In this document: piece after piece, positions 52,016-60,560 of the stretch
How the letters are laid out: the number at the start of each line of letters is the position of its first letter
Position numbering within the stretch: position 1 is the first letter of the stretch
Assembly: GCF_013408745.1 (NCBI RefSeq)
Contig: NZ_JACCBJ010000001.1
Location: forward strand, 496,001 to 560,000
DNA: 64,000 nt
Source of the DNA: Leifsonia soli
GTDB taxonomy: Bacteria; Actinomycetota; Actinomycetes; Actinomycetales; Microbacteriaceae
Direction of reading: 5' to 3'
Notes under the pieces: generated by a model
Databases searched by the model: none
What the model was told of the DNA's origin: nothing
Seen by the model: only the letters and a program-made list of their open reading frames with translations
Made by a program: the position numbers and the translations under genes

Positions 52016-53778
52016 GCACCGCGCTCTCCGGCCCGGACGCCCTGCTGGCCGGGCTGGATGCGCAGCAGCGGGTGGCGGCGGAGGCCCTGTTCGGCCCGGT
52101 GTGCATCCTCGCCGGAGCCGGCACGGGGAAGACCCGGGCGATCACGCACCGCATCGCCTACGGTGTCGCCTCCGGGGCCTATGCGCCCGGGCGCGTGATG
52201 GCGTTGACGTTCACCGCGCGCGCTGCCGCCGAGCTCCGGGGCCGGCTGCGGCAGCTCGGCGCCGGGGGAGTGGCCGCGCGCACCTTCCATTCGGCGGCGC
52301 TCGCGCAGCTGAACTACTTCTGGCCCCAGGTCGTCGGAGGCCAGCTGCCCTCCGTGCTCGACGGCAAGGGGCGCATCCTCGGTCATGCCGCCGAGCGGCT
52401 GCGGCTGAGGGTCGACACGCCCACGCTGCGCGACGTCGCCGCGGAGATCGAGTGGCGCAAGGTGTCCGGCCTGAGCATCGAGCAGTACACGTCCGCCGGA
52501 CGGCCGACACCGGGGTCGTTGACGGCCGACCAGGTCGCCGCTCTGCTGCAGTCGTACGAGGACCTCAAGGACGAGCGCAAGCAGATCGACTTCGAGGATG
52601 TGCTGCTCGCCTGCGCCGGGATGATCGAGTCGGAGCCGTCGGTCGCCCTCCAGGTGCGCGAGCAGTACCGCTTCTTCGTGGTCGACGAGTTCCAGGACGT
52701 CTCCCCGCTGCAGCATCAGCTGCTCAGCCTGTGGCTGGGCACCCGGCGGGATCTGTGCGTGGTCGGCGACGCGAGCCAGACGATCTACTCGTTCGCGGGC
52801 GCGCGCAGCGAGTATCTGCTCGGCTTCGAGAGGGAGCATCCGGGCGCCACCGTCGTCCGGCTGGAGCAGAACTACCGATCCACCCCCGCCGTCATCGACA
52901 CGGCGAACCGGCTGATGCGCGGCCGGTCGGGCGCACTCACCCTGCGCCCGGCCGAGGTCGCGGGCGGCACGCCGGCCGGCGAACCCGTCACCGAGCCCGC
53001 CGCCTTCGAGGACGACCGGGCCGAGGCCCGCGCCGTCGCCGCACGCATCGCCGCGGAGCTGGCCGCCGGCGCCCGGCCGGAACACATCGCCGTGCTGTAC
53101 CGCGTCAACGTGCAGGCGGCCGTGCTCGAGCAGGCGCTCGGCGATCTGGGCATCAGCTACCAGATCCGCGGATCGAAGCGGTTCTTCGACCTTCCGGAGG
53201 TGCGCCAGGCCGTCATGTCGCTGCGCGCCGCCAGCCTCGCGGCCACCGATGACCCGCTGTTCAAGTCGGTCAGCGACGTGCTGCGCTCGCTCGGCTGGTC
53301 GGTGCAGCCGCCCGAGGCGCGCGGTGCGGTCCGCGAGCGCTGGGAGTCGCTGAACGCCATCATGGGCCTGGTGGACGAGCAGCCTCCCGGGCAGACCCTG
53401 CGCGGGTTCACCGACGAGCTGCTCGCCCGGCAGGCCGGTCAGCACGAGCCGACCATGTCGGCGGTGACCCTGGCCACCCTGCATGCGGCGAAGGGCCTGG
53501 AATGGCCGTCGGTCTACCTGATCGGACTCAGCGAGGGACTCGTCCCGATCAGCTACGCGAGCACGTTCGAGCAGATCGACGAGGAGCGCCGCCTGCTCTA
53601 CGTCGGCATCACCCGGGCGCGGCGCTCCCTGCACCTCAGCTGGGCGGCGCGCGGAAACCAGCCGGGCCGCCCGTCGCTTCGGCAGCCCTCGCGCTTCCTG
53701 GCGGAGCTGCGCCCCGCCGCCGTCACGGCGGAAGGCCGAGACACCCGCAGCCGGGGTGCGGATCCCACGCGCCGCTGA
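52012..53778 (+). CDS. uvrD2: UvrD2-like ATP-dependent DNA helicase (short form)
   Basis: The 588-residue SF1A helicase has Walker A GAGTGKT (about 35-41), VVDEFQDV, QNYRSTP, TLHAAKGLEWPSV and VGITRARRSLHLSWA. Gene context (nudC before it, DUF2342 and PDZ protease after it) matches UvrD2 of other actinobacteria. The C-terminus ends about 40 residues after the last helicase motif, so the HRDC domain and tetracysteine region of mycobacterial UvrD2 are absent. The 3' end overlaps the convergent gene by 56 bp. Confidence 0.85.
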   Translation: MSTALSGPDALLAGLDAQQRVAAEALFGPVCILAGAGTGKTRAITHRIAYGVASGAYAPGRVMALTFTARAAAELRGRLRQLGAGGVAARTFHSAALAQLNYFWPQVVGGQLPSVLDGKGRILGHAAERLRLRVDTPTLRDVAAEIEWRKVSGLSIEQYTSAGRPTPGSLTADQVAALLQSYEDLKDERKQIDFEDVLLACAGMIESEPSVALQVREQYRFFVVDEFQDVSPLQHQLLSLWLGTRRDLCVVGDASQTIYSFAGARSEYLLGFEREHPGATVVRLEQNYRSTPAVIDTANRLMRGRSGALTLRPAEVAGGTPAGEPVTEPAAFEDDRAEARAVAARIAAELAAGARPEHIAVLYRVNVQAAVLEQALGDLGISYQIRGSKRFFDLPEVRQAVMSLRAASLAATDDPLFKSVSDVLRSLGWSVQPPEARGAVRERWESLNAIMGLVDEQPPGQTLRGFTDELLARQAGQHEPTMSAVTLATLHAAKGLEWPSVYLIGLSEGLVPISYASTFEQIDEERRLLYVGITRARRSLHLSWAARGNQPGRPSLRQPSRFLAELRPAAVTAEGRDTRSRGADPTRR

Positions 53779-54559
53779 CCCAGTCTGCGCTGCCTGAGGG
53801 CAGCCGCCAGCTCGCCCCGGCAGGCGGCGACGGCGCGGTCCGTCCGCGCGCCGAGGCGATGCCTGCCAGCACCAGGGTGGCCGCCCGGGCGGCGACGAGG
53901 GCGGACACGATCGCGTCCTCGCCGCGTGGCGGCAGCGTGTGCAGCTGGGTGGCCATCGCCGGCCAGGCCGGGTCGGCGTCGGTGCGGTGCAGGTCGACGC
54001 AGCGCAGGCACGGGCCGGCGCCGGGACGCACGAACGGTCCGACCGTGATCCCGGCATCGCCGAACACGACCGGCAGGTGCGGGATGTCGCGGCGGAGCCA
54101 GCGCGCAGACCGCTGCGGTTCGATCGCGTACGAGCCGAGGACGACCGCGGCCTCTGCGCGATCGACGACCGGGTCGTCCCAGGCGAGGCCGCCGCGCACC
54201 TCGGCGCCCGCATCGGCCAGCATGCGGGCGAGGGCCGTCGCCGTCGGTCCGGCCGCGTCGAGCACGACGAGGGGCGGCGCGCCCCGATCACGCTCCTCCG
54301 CTGTCTGCGACCCGCGCGGCCGGCCGAGCACAGGTGCGACGCGCTCCAACAGCCTCGCCACCGCTCCCGGCGGCGCGCCGGCCCGCTCCGCGAGCAGCTG
54401 CAGGCCCTCCCGGGTGATCCCGCAGACCAGCGCGGCGATCATCCGCTCCTCTGCCGCGCTGATCCCGTCGAGCACGAGCACGGGGCGCTCCACCCCGAAC
54501 TGGAGGCTGTCCGGAGTGCGCCAGACGCGTTGGATGCGGGGGTCGAGTGCGAGTGTCAT
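53723..54559 (-). CDS. Cyclodehydratase / ThiF-like domain protein, stand-alone
   Basis: The 278-residue protein resembles the leader-binding, E1-like part of thiazole/oxazole (TOMM) cyclodehydratases. It has an N-terminal RIQRVWRTPDSLQFGVE segment, a degenerate Rossmann stretch (PPLVVLDAAGPTATALARMLADAG), then GPFVRPGAGPCLRCVDLHRTDADPAWP and a final HPGCGC, so CxxC and CxC could bind zinc. There is no YcaO partner and no precursor peptide in the window. A gene of this kind sits near uvrD2 in other actinobacteria, which argues for a housekeeping role. It overlaps the uvrD2-like 3' end by 56 bp. Confidence 0.7.
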   Translation of the reverse strand: MTLALDPRIQRVWRTPDSLQFGVERPVLVLDGISAAEERMIAALVCGITREGLQLLAERAGAPPGAVARLLERVAPVLGRPRGSQTAEERDRGAPPLVVLDAAGPTATALARMLADAGAEVRGGLAWDDPVVDRAEAAVVLGSYAIEPQRSARWLRRDIPHLPVVFGDAGITVGPFVRPGAGPCLRCVDLHRTDADPAWPAMATQLHTLPPRGEDAIVSALVAARAATLVLAGIASARGRTAPSPPAGASWRLPSGSADWVSGAWDPHPGCGCLGLPP

Positions 54560-54637
54560 CCCCGCATCCTGCCGGACGCCGATGTCGTGTCAGCGGTTGT
54601 CCACAGCCGCCGACGACGAGCCCCGGTCATCCACAGG

Positions 54638-55987
54638 TCAGCCCTCGGTCGGCCGCTCCCGGTCGTCGCGGAGGAGGTCCTCGATGGCCTGGTCGAGCGC
54701 GTCCTGCTCGGGCTGCTGACCGGTCGCGGTCGCGGTGAGGCGCGCGACCAGCGCGGACGGGTCGTCGAGGTCCGACGACTGCGGAAGCAGGTCGGGATGC
54801 GACCACAGGTCGTCGCGGGCGTCCATGCCGACCGCATCGGTCACGGCCTGCCACATCGCGGCGGCGTCGCGCAGCCGGCGCGGGCGCAGCTCCAGGCCGA
54901 CGAGTGTCGAGAAGGCCGACTCCGCCGGTCCGCCCGACGCGCGGCGACGGCGGACCGTCTCGGCGATCGCGTCCGCGCGGGGGAGCAGCCGCGTCGCATT
55001 GGCGGTGACGACGTCCACCCAGCCCTCGACCAGCGCGAGCACGGTCTCGAGGCGCGCGAGCGCCTCCTGCTGCTCCTCCGTGCGCGGCGGGATCAGCCGG
55101 CCGCTGACCATCGCCTCGCGCAGCTCGTCGGGGTTCGACGGGTCGAAGTTCTCGGCCAGCGACTCCAGAGCGTCGGTGTCGATGGTGATGCCCTTGGCGA
55201 ACGCGGTGATCTGCGTGATCAGCTGCAGGCGCAGCCACTTGGCGTGCCGGAACAGCCGGGCGTGCGCGAGCTCGCGCACCGCCAGGTACAGCTGGATCTG
55301 GTCGTCGGGGATGTCGAGGCCGTCGCCGAACTCCGCCACGTTCTGGGGGAGCAGCGCGGCCGTGCCGTCGGGCAGCAGCGGGATGCCGATGTCGCCTCCG
55401 GAGACGACCTCCTTGGAGAGCTGGCCGACCACCTGACCGAGCTGCATGGCGAACAGCGCGCCGCCGATGGAGCGCATGACCTGTCCGGCGTTCGCCAGCA
55501 TGGCCTGCATCTCCTCCGGCGCCTGCTCGGCGAGCACGCGGGTGAGCGCGTCCGAGATGCTGAGCGCGACCGGCTCGGCCAGCTGGGTCCAGAGCGGCAT
55601 CGTCTGCCGCGCCCACTCCGCGCGCCCGATCAGTTCGGGCGTCGCGCTGAGACCGGCGACGCCGGTCGCCTGGTCGAGCCAGAGGGCGGCGACGTGGAAG
55701 GCCTGGTCGAGGGAGGCGCGCTCGGCGGGAGTGACCGCGTGAGCGCCCTCGGCGGCGAGCTGGCGCGCCTGCTGCTCGGCGATGTCCCAGTTGATGCCGC
55801 CGCCCGGATTCATCAGCGCGTTCTGCAGCTGTCCGAGCAGGGCCTGGATGCTGGCGGGGTCGTTCGGGAGGCCCGCTGCGCCGGCGAGGCGGCTCGGGTC
55901 GATCGATGCGCCGTTCCCCGACAGGAACTGGTTCAGCATGTCGCGGAACTCGTCGTCGTCCCGCTCCTCGTTCTGGTCGTCGGCCAT
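54638..55987 (-). CDS. DUF2342 / zinc-dependent metalloprotease-like protein
   Basis: The 449-residue protein belongs to the actinobacterial DUF2342 family, often called zinc-dependent metalloprotease. The putative metal motif is RELAHARLFRH near residue 240, where the usual HExxH would be, so the first histidine is an arginine. A downstream glutamate occurs in LVEGWVDVVTANATRLLP, the family's conserved second block. Activity is unproven. The ends are acidic and probably disordered. It is divergent from the PDZ protease with 204 bp between the starts. The ATG has GGAGTAGGGA upstream. Confidence 0.85.
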   Translation of the reverse strand: MADDQNEERDDDEFRDMLNQFLSGNGASIDPSRLAGAAGLPNDPASIQALLGQLQNALMNPGGGINWDIAEQQARQLAAEGAHAVTPAERASLDQAFHVAALWLDQATGVAGLSATPELIGRAEWARQTMPLWTQLAEPVALSISDALTRVLAEQAPEEMQAMLANAGQVMRSIGGALFAMQLGQVVGQLSKEVVSGGDIGIPLLPDGTAALLPQNVAEFGDGLDIPDDQIQLYLAVRELAHARLFRHAKWLRLQLITQITAFAKGITIDTDALESLAENFDPSNPDELREAMVSGRLIPPRTEEQQEALARLETVLALVEGWVDVVTANATRLLPRADAIAETVRRRRASGGPAESAFSTLVGLELRPRRLRDAAAMWQAVTDAVGMDARDDLWSHPDLLPQSSDLDDPSALVARLTATATGQQPEQDALDQAIEDLLRDDRERPTEG

Positions 55988-56191
55988 CGTCGTTCCCTAC
56001 TCCTCGAAGTGTGCCGGCCGTCCGGTGAGCAGCCGTCGGGCTCGGCTTCAGGCTTGTCATCTACGCTAGCCGCTGGCGCCGGGGTGCCGGGTGGGAATTG
56101 CCCTATGCTCGCATCCGGACCGTGCGCCTGTGGCGAACACGACCGGAAGGGCGTTCGCCGCCGCCGGACCACCTGACGAGAGGACGCCCCC

Positions 56192-57331
56192 GTGACGCTG
56201 TTCAGCGACGAGGACCCGACGCTGCCCGCCGAGGAGCGCGCCCGCGTCGCACCGCCCCGCCGCGTCATCGTCGGATGGGTCGCCATCGCCATCGCCGTCG
56301 TCCTCGCGCTGGTGCTCGCGCTCGTTCCTGCGCCGTTCGTCATCGAGCAGCCCGGACCCGTCTACAACACGCTCGGAACCGACGAGCAGGTGGGCGCGAA
56401 GGGCAGCGGGGACGCCAAGGAGCTCATCAGCATCCCGGACAAGAAGACGTACCCCACCTCCGGCTCGCTCGATCTGCTCACCGTCTCGGTCGTCGGCAAC
56501 CCGGAGCAGCGCCCGTCGTGGCTCGAGATCGCCGGCGCCTGGTTCCAGCCGAGCAAGGCCGTGCTGCCCTTGGAGTCCGTGTTCCCGCCCGGCACGACCA
56601 CCGAGCAGTCGAACGCCGAGAACGCCGCGCTCATGGTCGACTCGCAGCAGGATGCTATTGCAGCGGCGCTCAACGAGCTCGGCTACACCTTCCCCGAGAG
56701 CGTTGCCGTGAAGCAGCTGATCAAGGACACTCCGGCCGCCGGGGTCCTGAAGGTGGGGGACGAGATCGTCTCCGTCAACGGGGAGAAGATCTCCAGCGTC
56801 GACGAGCTCCGCGCCGCGGTGAAGAAGAACGGGACGTCCAAGCCCGCCGAGCTCGGGATCGTGCGCGACGGCGCGGCGATGACGGTCTCGATCACCCCGA
56901 CCGAGTCGCAGGGTCAGGTCGTCCTCGGCATCGGCGCCGGGATGGACTACACCTTCCCGTTCGACGTGAAGATCCAGCTCAACGATGTGGGCGGCCCGAG
57001 CGCCGGCCAGATGTTCGCGCTCGGGATCATCGACAAGCTGACTCCCGGCCCTCTCAACGGCGGCAAGCGCATCGCCGGGACGGGAACGATCGACAACACG
57101 GGCGAGATCGGCCCGATCGGCGGGATCCGGCAGAAGATGTACGCCGCGCGCGACGACGGGAAGGCCGACTACTTCCTCGCGCCCGCCGCGAACTGCGACG
57201 AGGTCAGCGGCCATATTCCGGCCGGACTGCGTGTATTCGCCGTGAAGACGCTGGACGACTCGCTCAAAGTGCTGAAGGCCGTGCGCGACGGATCGAGCAT
57301 GTCCGGCCTCGCCACCTGCCCCGCCCGGTGA
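56192..57331 (+). CDS. Membrane-anchored PDZ and Lon-type (S16) protease
   Basis: The 379-residue protein has one N-terminal membrane helix (about residues 28-50), an extracytoplasmic PDZ domain (IKDTPAAGVLKVGDEIVSVNGEKISS, about 180-225) and a Lon proteolytic domain with the Ser-Lys dyad: Ser in GGPSAGQ (about 270) and Lys in GIRQKMYAA (about 315). It lacks the AAA module, so it is an ATP-independent S16 enzyme like those conserved in actinobacteria. The substrate is unknown. The start is the GTG at 56192 with GAGAGGA upstream. A TATGCT box at 56104 may be its promoter. Confidence 0.92.
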   Translation: MTLFSDEDPTLPAEERARVAPPRRVIVGWVAIAIAVVLALVLALVPAPFVIEQPGPVYNTLGTDEQVGAKGSGDAKELISIPDKKTYPTSGSLDLLTVSVVGNPEQRPSWLEIAGAWFQPSKAVLPLESVFPPGTTTEQSNAENAALMVDSQQDAIAAALNELGYTFPESVAVKQLIKDTPAAGVLKVGDEIVSVNGEKISSVDELRAAVKKNGTSKPAELGIVRDGAAMTVSITPTESQGQVVLGIGAGMDYTFPFDVKIQLNDVGGPSAGQMFALGIIDKLTPGPLNGGKRIAGTGTIDNTGEIGPIGGIRQKMYAARDDGKADYFLAPAANCDEVSGHIPAGLRVFAVKTLDDSLKVLKAVRDGSSMSGLATCPAR

Positions 57332-57417
57332 GCGCACGGTCGCGTAGCAGCGTTCTCCAAGCGTCTCTTGCCTAGGATGGGTGACATCCCCGCCACGCGA
57401 GACCAAGAAGGCCATAC

Positions 57418-60342
57418 GTGAGTTCAACAGCAGCAGCTCGACCCGCAGGCCGCCGACGCGCGGCCATCTGGATCACTCTCGGGGTGATCGTCGCGGTGGT
57501 CATCCTGTTCTTCGTCTTCGCCGGGCTGTACGCCGACATCCTCTGGTACGACCAGGTCGGCTACCTCCAGGTGCTCACCACCCAGTGGTTCGCGGGCATC
57601 GCCATGTTCTTCATCGGCTTCTTCGGGATGGCGCTTCCGCTCTGGCTGTCCATCCAGCTCGCCTACCGGCTGCGGCCGGTCTACGCCAAGCTCAACTCGC
57701 AGCTCGACCGCTATCAGCAGGTCATCGAGCCGCTGCGTCGTCTCGCGATGTACGGCATCCCGATCGTCTTCGGCATCTTCGCCGGGGTCTCGACGGCAAG
57801 CCGCTGGCAGACGGCTGCGCTCTGGCTGAACGGCACCTCCTACGGCAAGACCGATCCGCTGTTCCATCTCGACATCGGCTTCTACCTCTTCGCGCTGCCG
57901 TTCTACCGCAGCGCGGTCGGCTTCGCGTCGGCGGTCGTCTTGATCTCCCTGCTGGCGACGCTCGCCACGACCTACCTGTACGGCTCGATCCGGGTCAGCG
58001 GCCGCGAGGTGCGCATCTCGCGTGCGGCGCGCGTCCAGATCTCGGTGATCGCCGCGCTGTACCTCCTCCTGCAGGGCATCAGCATCTGGCTCGACCGCTA
58101 CGCCACGGTGACCGACTCCAATGTCAACGACATGATCAACGGCGCGGCGTACACCGATGTGAACGCCACGATCCCCGGGCGCGCGATCCTCGCGGGCGCG
58201 GCGGTCTTCGTCGCCATCCTGTTCGTGCTGACCGCCTTCATCGGCCGCTGGCGCTTCCCGATGGTCGGTACCGCGCTTCTCATCGTCGCCGCTCTGGTGG
58301 TCGGCGCGATCGTGCCATGGGTGGTCCAGCGGTTCCAGGTCGACCCCAGCCAGAAGACGCTGGAGTCGCCGTACGTCCAGAAGGGGATCGACTACACCCG
58401 TGAGGCCTACGGGCTCGGCGACATCAAGACCATCCCGTACAACGCCACGACCACGGCCGAGCAGGGTGCCCTCCGGCAGGACGCGCAGACGACCGCGCAG
58501 ATCCGCATCCTCGACCCTGCCGTCGTCAGTCCGTCCTTCCGTCAGCTGCAGCAGTTCCGGCAGTACTACGCGTTCCCCGAGAAGCTGAACGTCGACCGCT
58601 ACGAGGTCAACGGAACACAGCAGGATGCGGTCGTCGCCGTGCGCGAACTGCAGCAGTCGGGCCTCGGCGGCACCCGGAACTGGTACAACGACACGATCGT
58701 CTACACGCACGGCTACGGCCTGGTCGCCGCCTACGGCAACCAGCGCTCTCCCGACGGCCAGCCGGTCTTCATGGAGTCCGGCATCCCGTCGTCGGGGACG
58801 CTGGGCACCTATCAGCCGCGCATCTACTTCGGCGAGCAGTCGCCCACCTACTCGATCGTCGGCGGTCCGAAGAGCGGGAAGCCGGTCGAGCTGGACTACC
58901 CCGGCGGCGCCGACGGCGCCCAGCAGACCTACACGACCTTCGACGGCAACGGCGGTCCGAAGCTGGACAACATCTTCAAGCGGCTCGTGTACGCGCTGAA
59001 GTTCCAGGACGAGCAGATCGTTCTCTCGGACGCGGTCAACAACGACTCGCAGATCCTGTACGACCGCGATCCGATCAAGCGTGTGCAGAAGGTCGCGCCC
59101 TATCTGACCCTGGATTCGCAGGCGTATCCCGCCGTGGTGGACGGTCGCGTCAAGTGGATCGTCGACGGCTACACGACGAGCGATCAGTTCCCGTACTCGC
59201 ACGTCGGCAGCCTCAGCGACGCGACGGCGGACAAGGACACCCCGAAGCCGGCGTACGCGTTCGACGACATCAACTACATCCGCAACTCCGTGAAGGCGAC
59301 GGTCGACGCGTACGACGGCTCCGTGACGCTGTACGCGTGGGACACCAGCGACCCGGTGCTCAAGACCTGGGAGAAGGTCTTCCCGACCACGGTCAAGCCG
59401 GTGAGCGACATGAGCGCGCAGCTGATGAGCCACGTGCGCTATCCGTCCGATCTGTTCAAGGTGCAGCGGTCCGTGCTCGGCCAATACCACGTGGACGACG
59501 CGGGCTCGTTCTACTCCCGGGAGGATGCGTGGACGACGCCGAACGATCCGACCTCGCCCTCGAGCAATCCCGCGCTGCAGCCCCCGTACTATCTGACGCT
59601 GAAGATGCCCGGCCAGGATGCCCCCGCGTTCTCGCTCTACTCCACATTCATCCCGGCAGGGACGAGCGAGTCCAGCCGCTCGGTCCTGAAGGGCTATCTG
59701 GCGGTGGATGCGGATGCCGGCGACACCAAGGGAAAGGTCGCGTCGGGGTACGGAAAGCTGAGACTCCTGCAGCTTCCCTCCGGTGACAGCATCCCCGGGC
59801 CCGGGCAGATGCAGAACCAGTTCGATTCCGATCCGACGGTCTCGCAGCAGCTGAACCTGCTGCGGCAGGGAAAGTCCGAGGTCATCAACGGCAACCTGCT
59901 GACGCTTCCTGTCGGCGGCGGTCTGCTCTATGTGCAGCCGGTCTACGTCCGCTCGTCGGGGGAGACCAGCTATCCGCTGCTGCAGAAGGTCCTCGTGGCG
60001 TTCGGCGACAAGATCGAGTTCGAGGACACCCTCGATCAGGCGCTGGACGCCCTGTTCGGCGGCGATTCGGGTGCCTCGGCCGGTGACAACAACGTGCCGA
60101 CGCAGGGTACGACCGGCGGTGGCACCACCGGCGGCGGCGAGCAGACCGGGGGAGGGACCGGCGGCTCCGCGGCCGGCAATACGGCCCTGCAGGAGGCGCT
60201 GCAGCGCGCGAACCAGGCGCTCAGCGACAGCCAGGCGGCTCTCAAGTCCGGCGACTGGACCGCATACGGCGATGCCCAGAAGCGTCTGCAGCAGGCGATC
60301 TCCGACGCCGTCGCGGCGGAGGGGCAGCCCGCCGCCAAGTAG
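57418..60342 (+). CDS. UPF0182 family large membrane protein
   Basis: The 974-residue protein matches UPF0182. It has about seven membrane helices in the first 300 residues (starting ITLGVIVAVVILFFVFAGLYADILWYDQVGY), then a large extracytoplasmic part (MESGIPSSGTLGTYQPRIYFGEQSPTYSIVGG; HVRYPSDLFKVQRSVLGQYHV), a Gly/Thr linker (residues about 900-925) and a helical end (ALQRANQALSDSQAALKSGDWTAYGDAQKRLQQAI). The function is unknown. The start is a GTG. A TAGGAT box at 57372-57377 gives a leader of about 35 nt. A strong terminator follows. Confidence 0.94.
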   Translation: MSSTAAARPAGRRRAAIWITLGVIVAVVILFFVFAGLYADILWYDQVGYLQVLTTQWFAGIAMFFIGFFGMALPLWLSIQLAYRLRPVYAKLNSQLDRYQQVIEPLRRLAMYGIPIVFGIFAGVSTASRWQTAALWLNGTSYGKTDPLFHLDIGFYLFALPFYRSAVGFASAVVLISLLATLATTYLYGSIRVSGREVRISRAARVQISVIAALYLLLQGISIWLDRYATVTDSNVNDMINGAAYTDVNATIPGRAILAGAAVFVAILFVLTAFIGRWRFPMVGTALLIVAALVVGAIVPWVVQRFQVDPSQKTLESPYVQKGIDYTREAYGLGDIKTIPYNATTTAEQGALRQDAQTTAQIRILDPAVVSPSFRQLQQFRQYYAFPEKLNVDRYEVNGTQQDAVVAVRELQQSGLGGTRNWYNDTIVYTHGYGLVAAYGNQRSPDGQPVFMESGIPSSGTLGTYQPRIYFGEQSPTYSIVGGPKSGKPVELDYPGGADGAQQTYTTFDGNGGPKLDNIFKRLVYALKFQDEQIVLSDAVNNDSQILYDRDPIKRVQKVAPYLTLDSQAYPAVVDGRVKWIVDGYTTSDQFPYSHVGSLSDATADKDTPKPAYAFDDINYIRNSVKATVDAYDGSVTLYAWDTSDPVLKTWEKVFPTTVKPVSDMSAQLMSHVRYPSDLFKVQRSVLGQYHVDDAGSFYSREDAWTTPNDPTSPSSNPALQPPYYLTLKMPGQDAPAFSLYSTFIPAGTSESSRSVLKGYLAVDADAGDTKGKVASGYGKLRLLQLPSGDSIPGPGQMQNQFDSDPTVSQQLNLLRQGKSEVINGNLLTLPVGGGLLYVQPVYVRSSGETSYPLLQKVLVAFGDKIEFEDTLDQALDALFGGDSGASAGDNNVPTQGTTGGGTTGGGEQTGGGTGGSAAGNTALQEALQRANQALSDSQAALKSGDWTAYGDAQKRLQQAISDAVAAEGQPAAK

Positions 60343-60361
60343 TCCGCCGCAGCGAACGGCT

Positions 60362-60395
60362 GAGACGGCCCGCGCGTTCTCGCGCGGGCCGTCTC
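60362..60395 (+). terminator. Terminator of the UPF0182 gene
   Basis: GAGACGGCCCGCGCG at 60362-60376 pairs perfectly with CGCGCGGGCCGTCTC at 60381-60395 around a TTCT loop, 20 bp after the stop codon. Confidence 0.88.
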
Positions 60396-60524
60396 GCGTT
60401 CCGTGACCGACCCGTGTGGATACGGAACGTCGGAGCTCCGCACCCCGCTGTCGGCGATCCGAGCCGCCGTATGCTCGGCCGCCGTGCGAAGTGCGGAATC
60501 CGACAGGACGAATGCCGCAAACTC

Positions 60525-60558
60525 TTGCGCCGACTTTGATTGTCAGCTTTACTAACAA
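60525..60558 (+). promoter_or_regulatory. Promoter and operator-like inverted repeat of the ROK regulator gene
   Basis: TTGCGC at 60525-60530 and TTTACT at 60548-60553 are spaced by 17 bp, a good housekeeping promoter. The -10 box ends seven bases before the ATG. TTGTCAG (60540-60546) and CTAACAA (60552-60558) form an imperfect inverted repeat across the -10 box, which would let a repressor block transcription. ROK repressors often control their own genes in this way. Confidence 0.6.
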
Positions 60559-60560
60559 AC

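Noticed and set aside
53723..54559. Thiazole/oxazole-modified peptide (RiPP) biosynthetic cluster
   Set aside because: Only the E1-like domain is present. There is no YcaO, dehydrogenase, protease or precursor peptide nearby.
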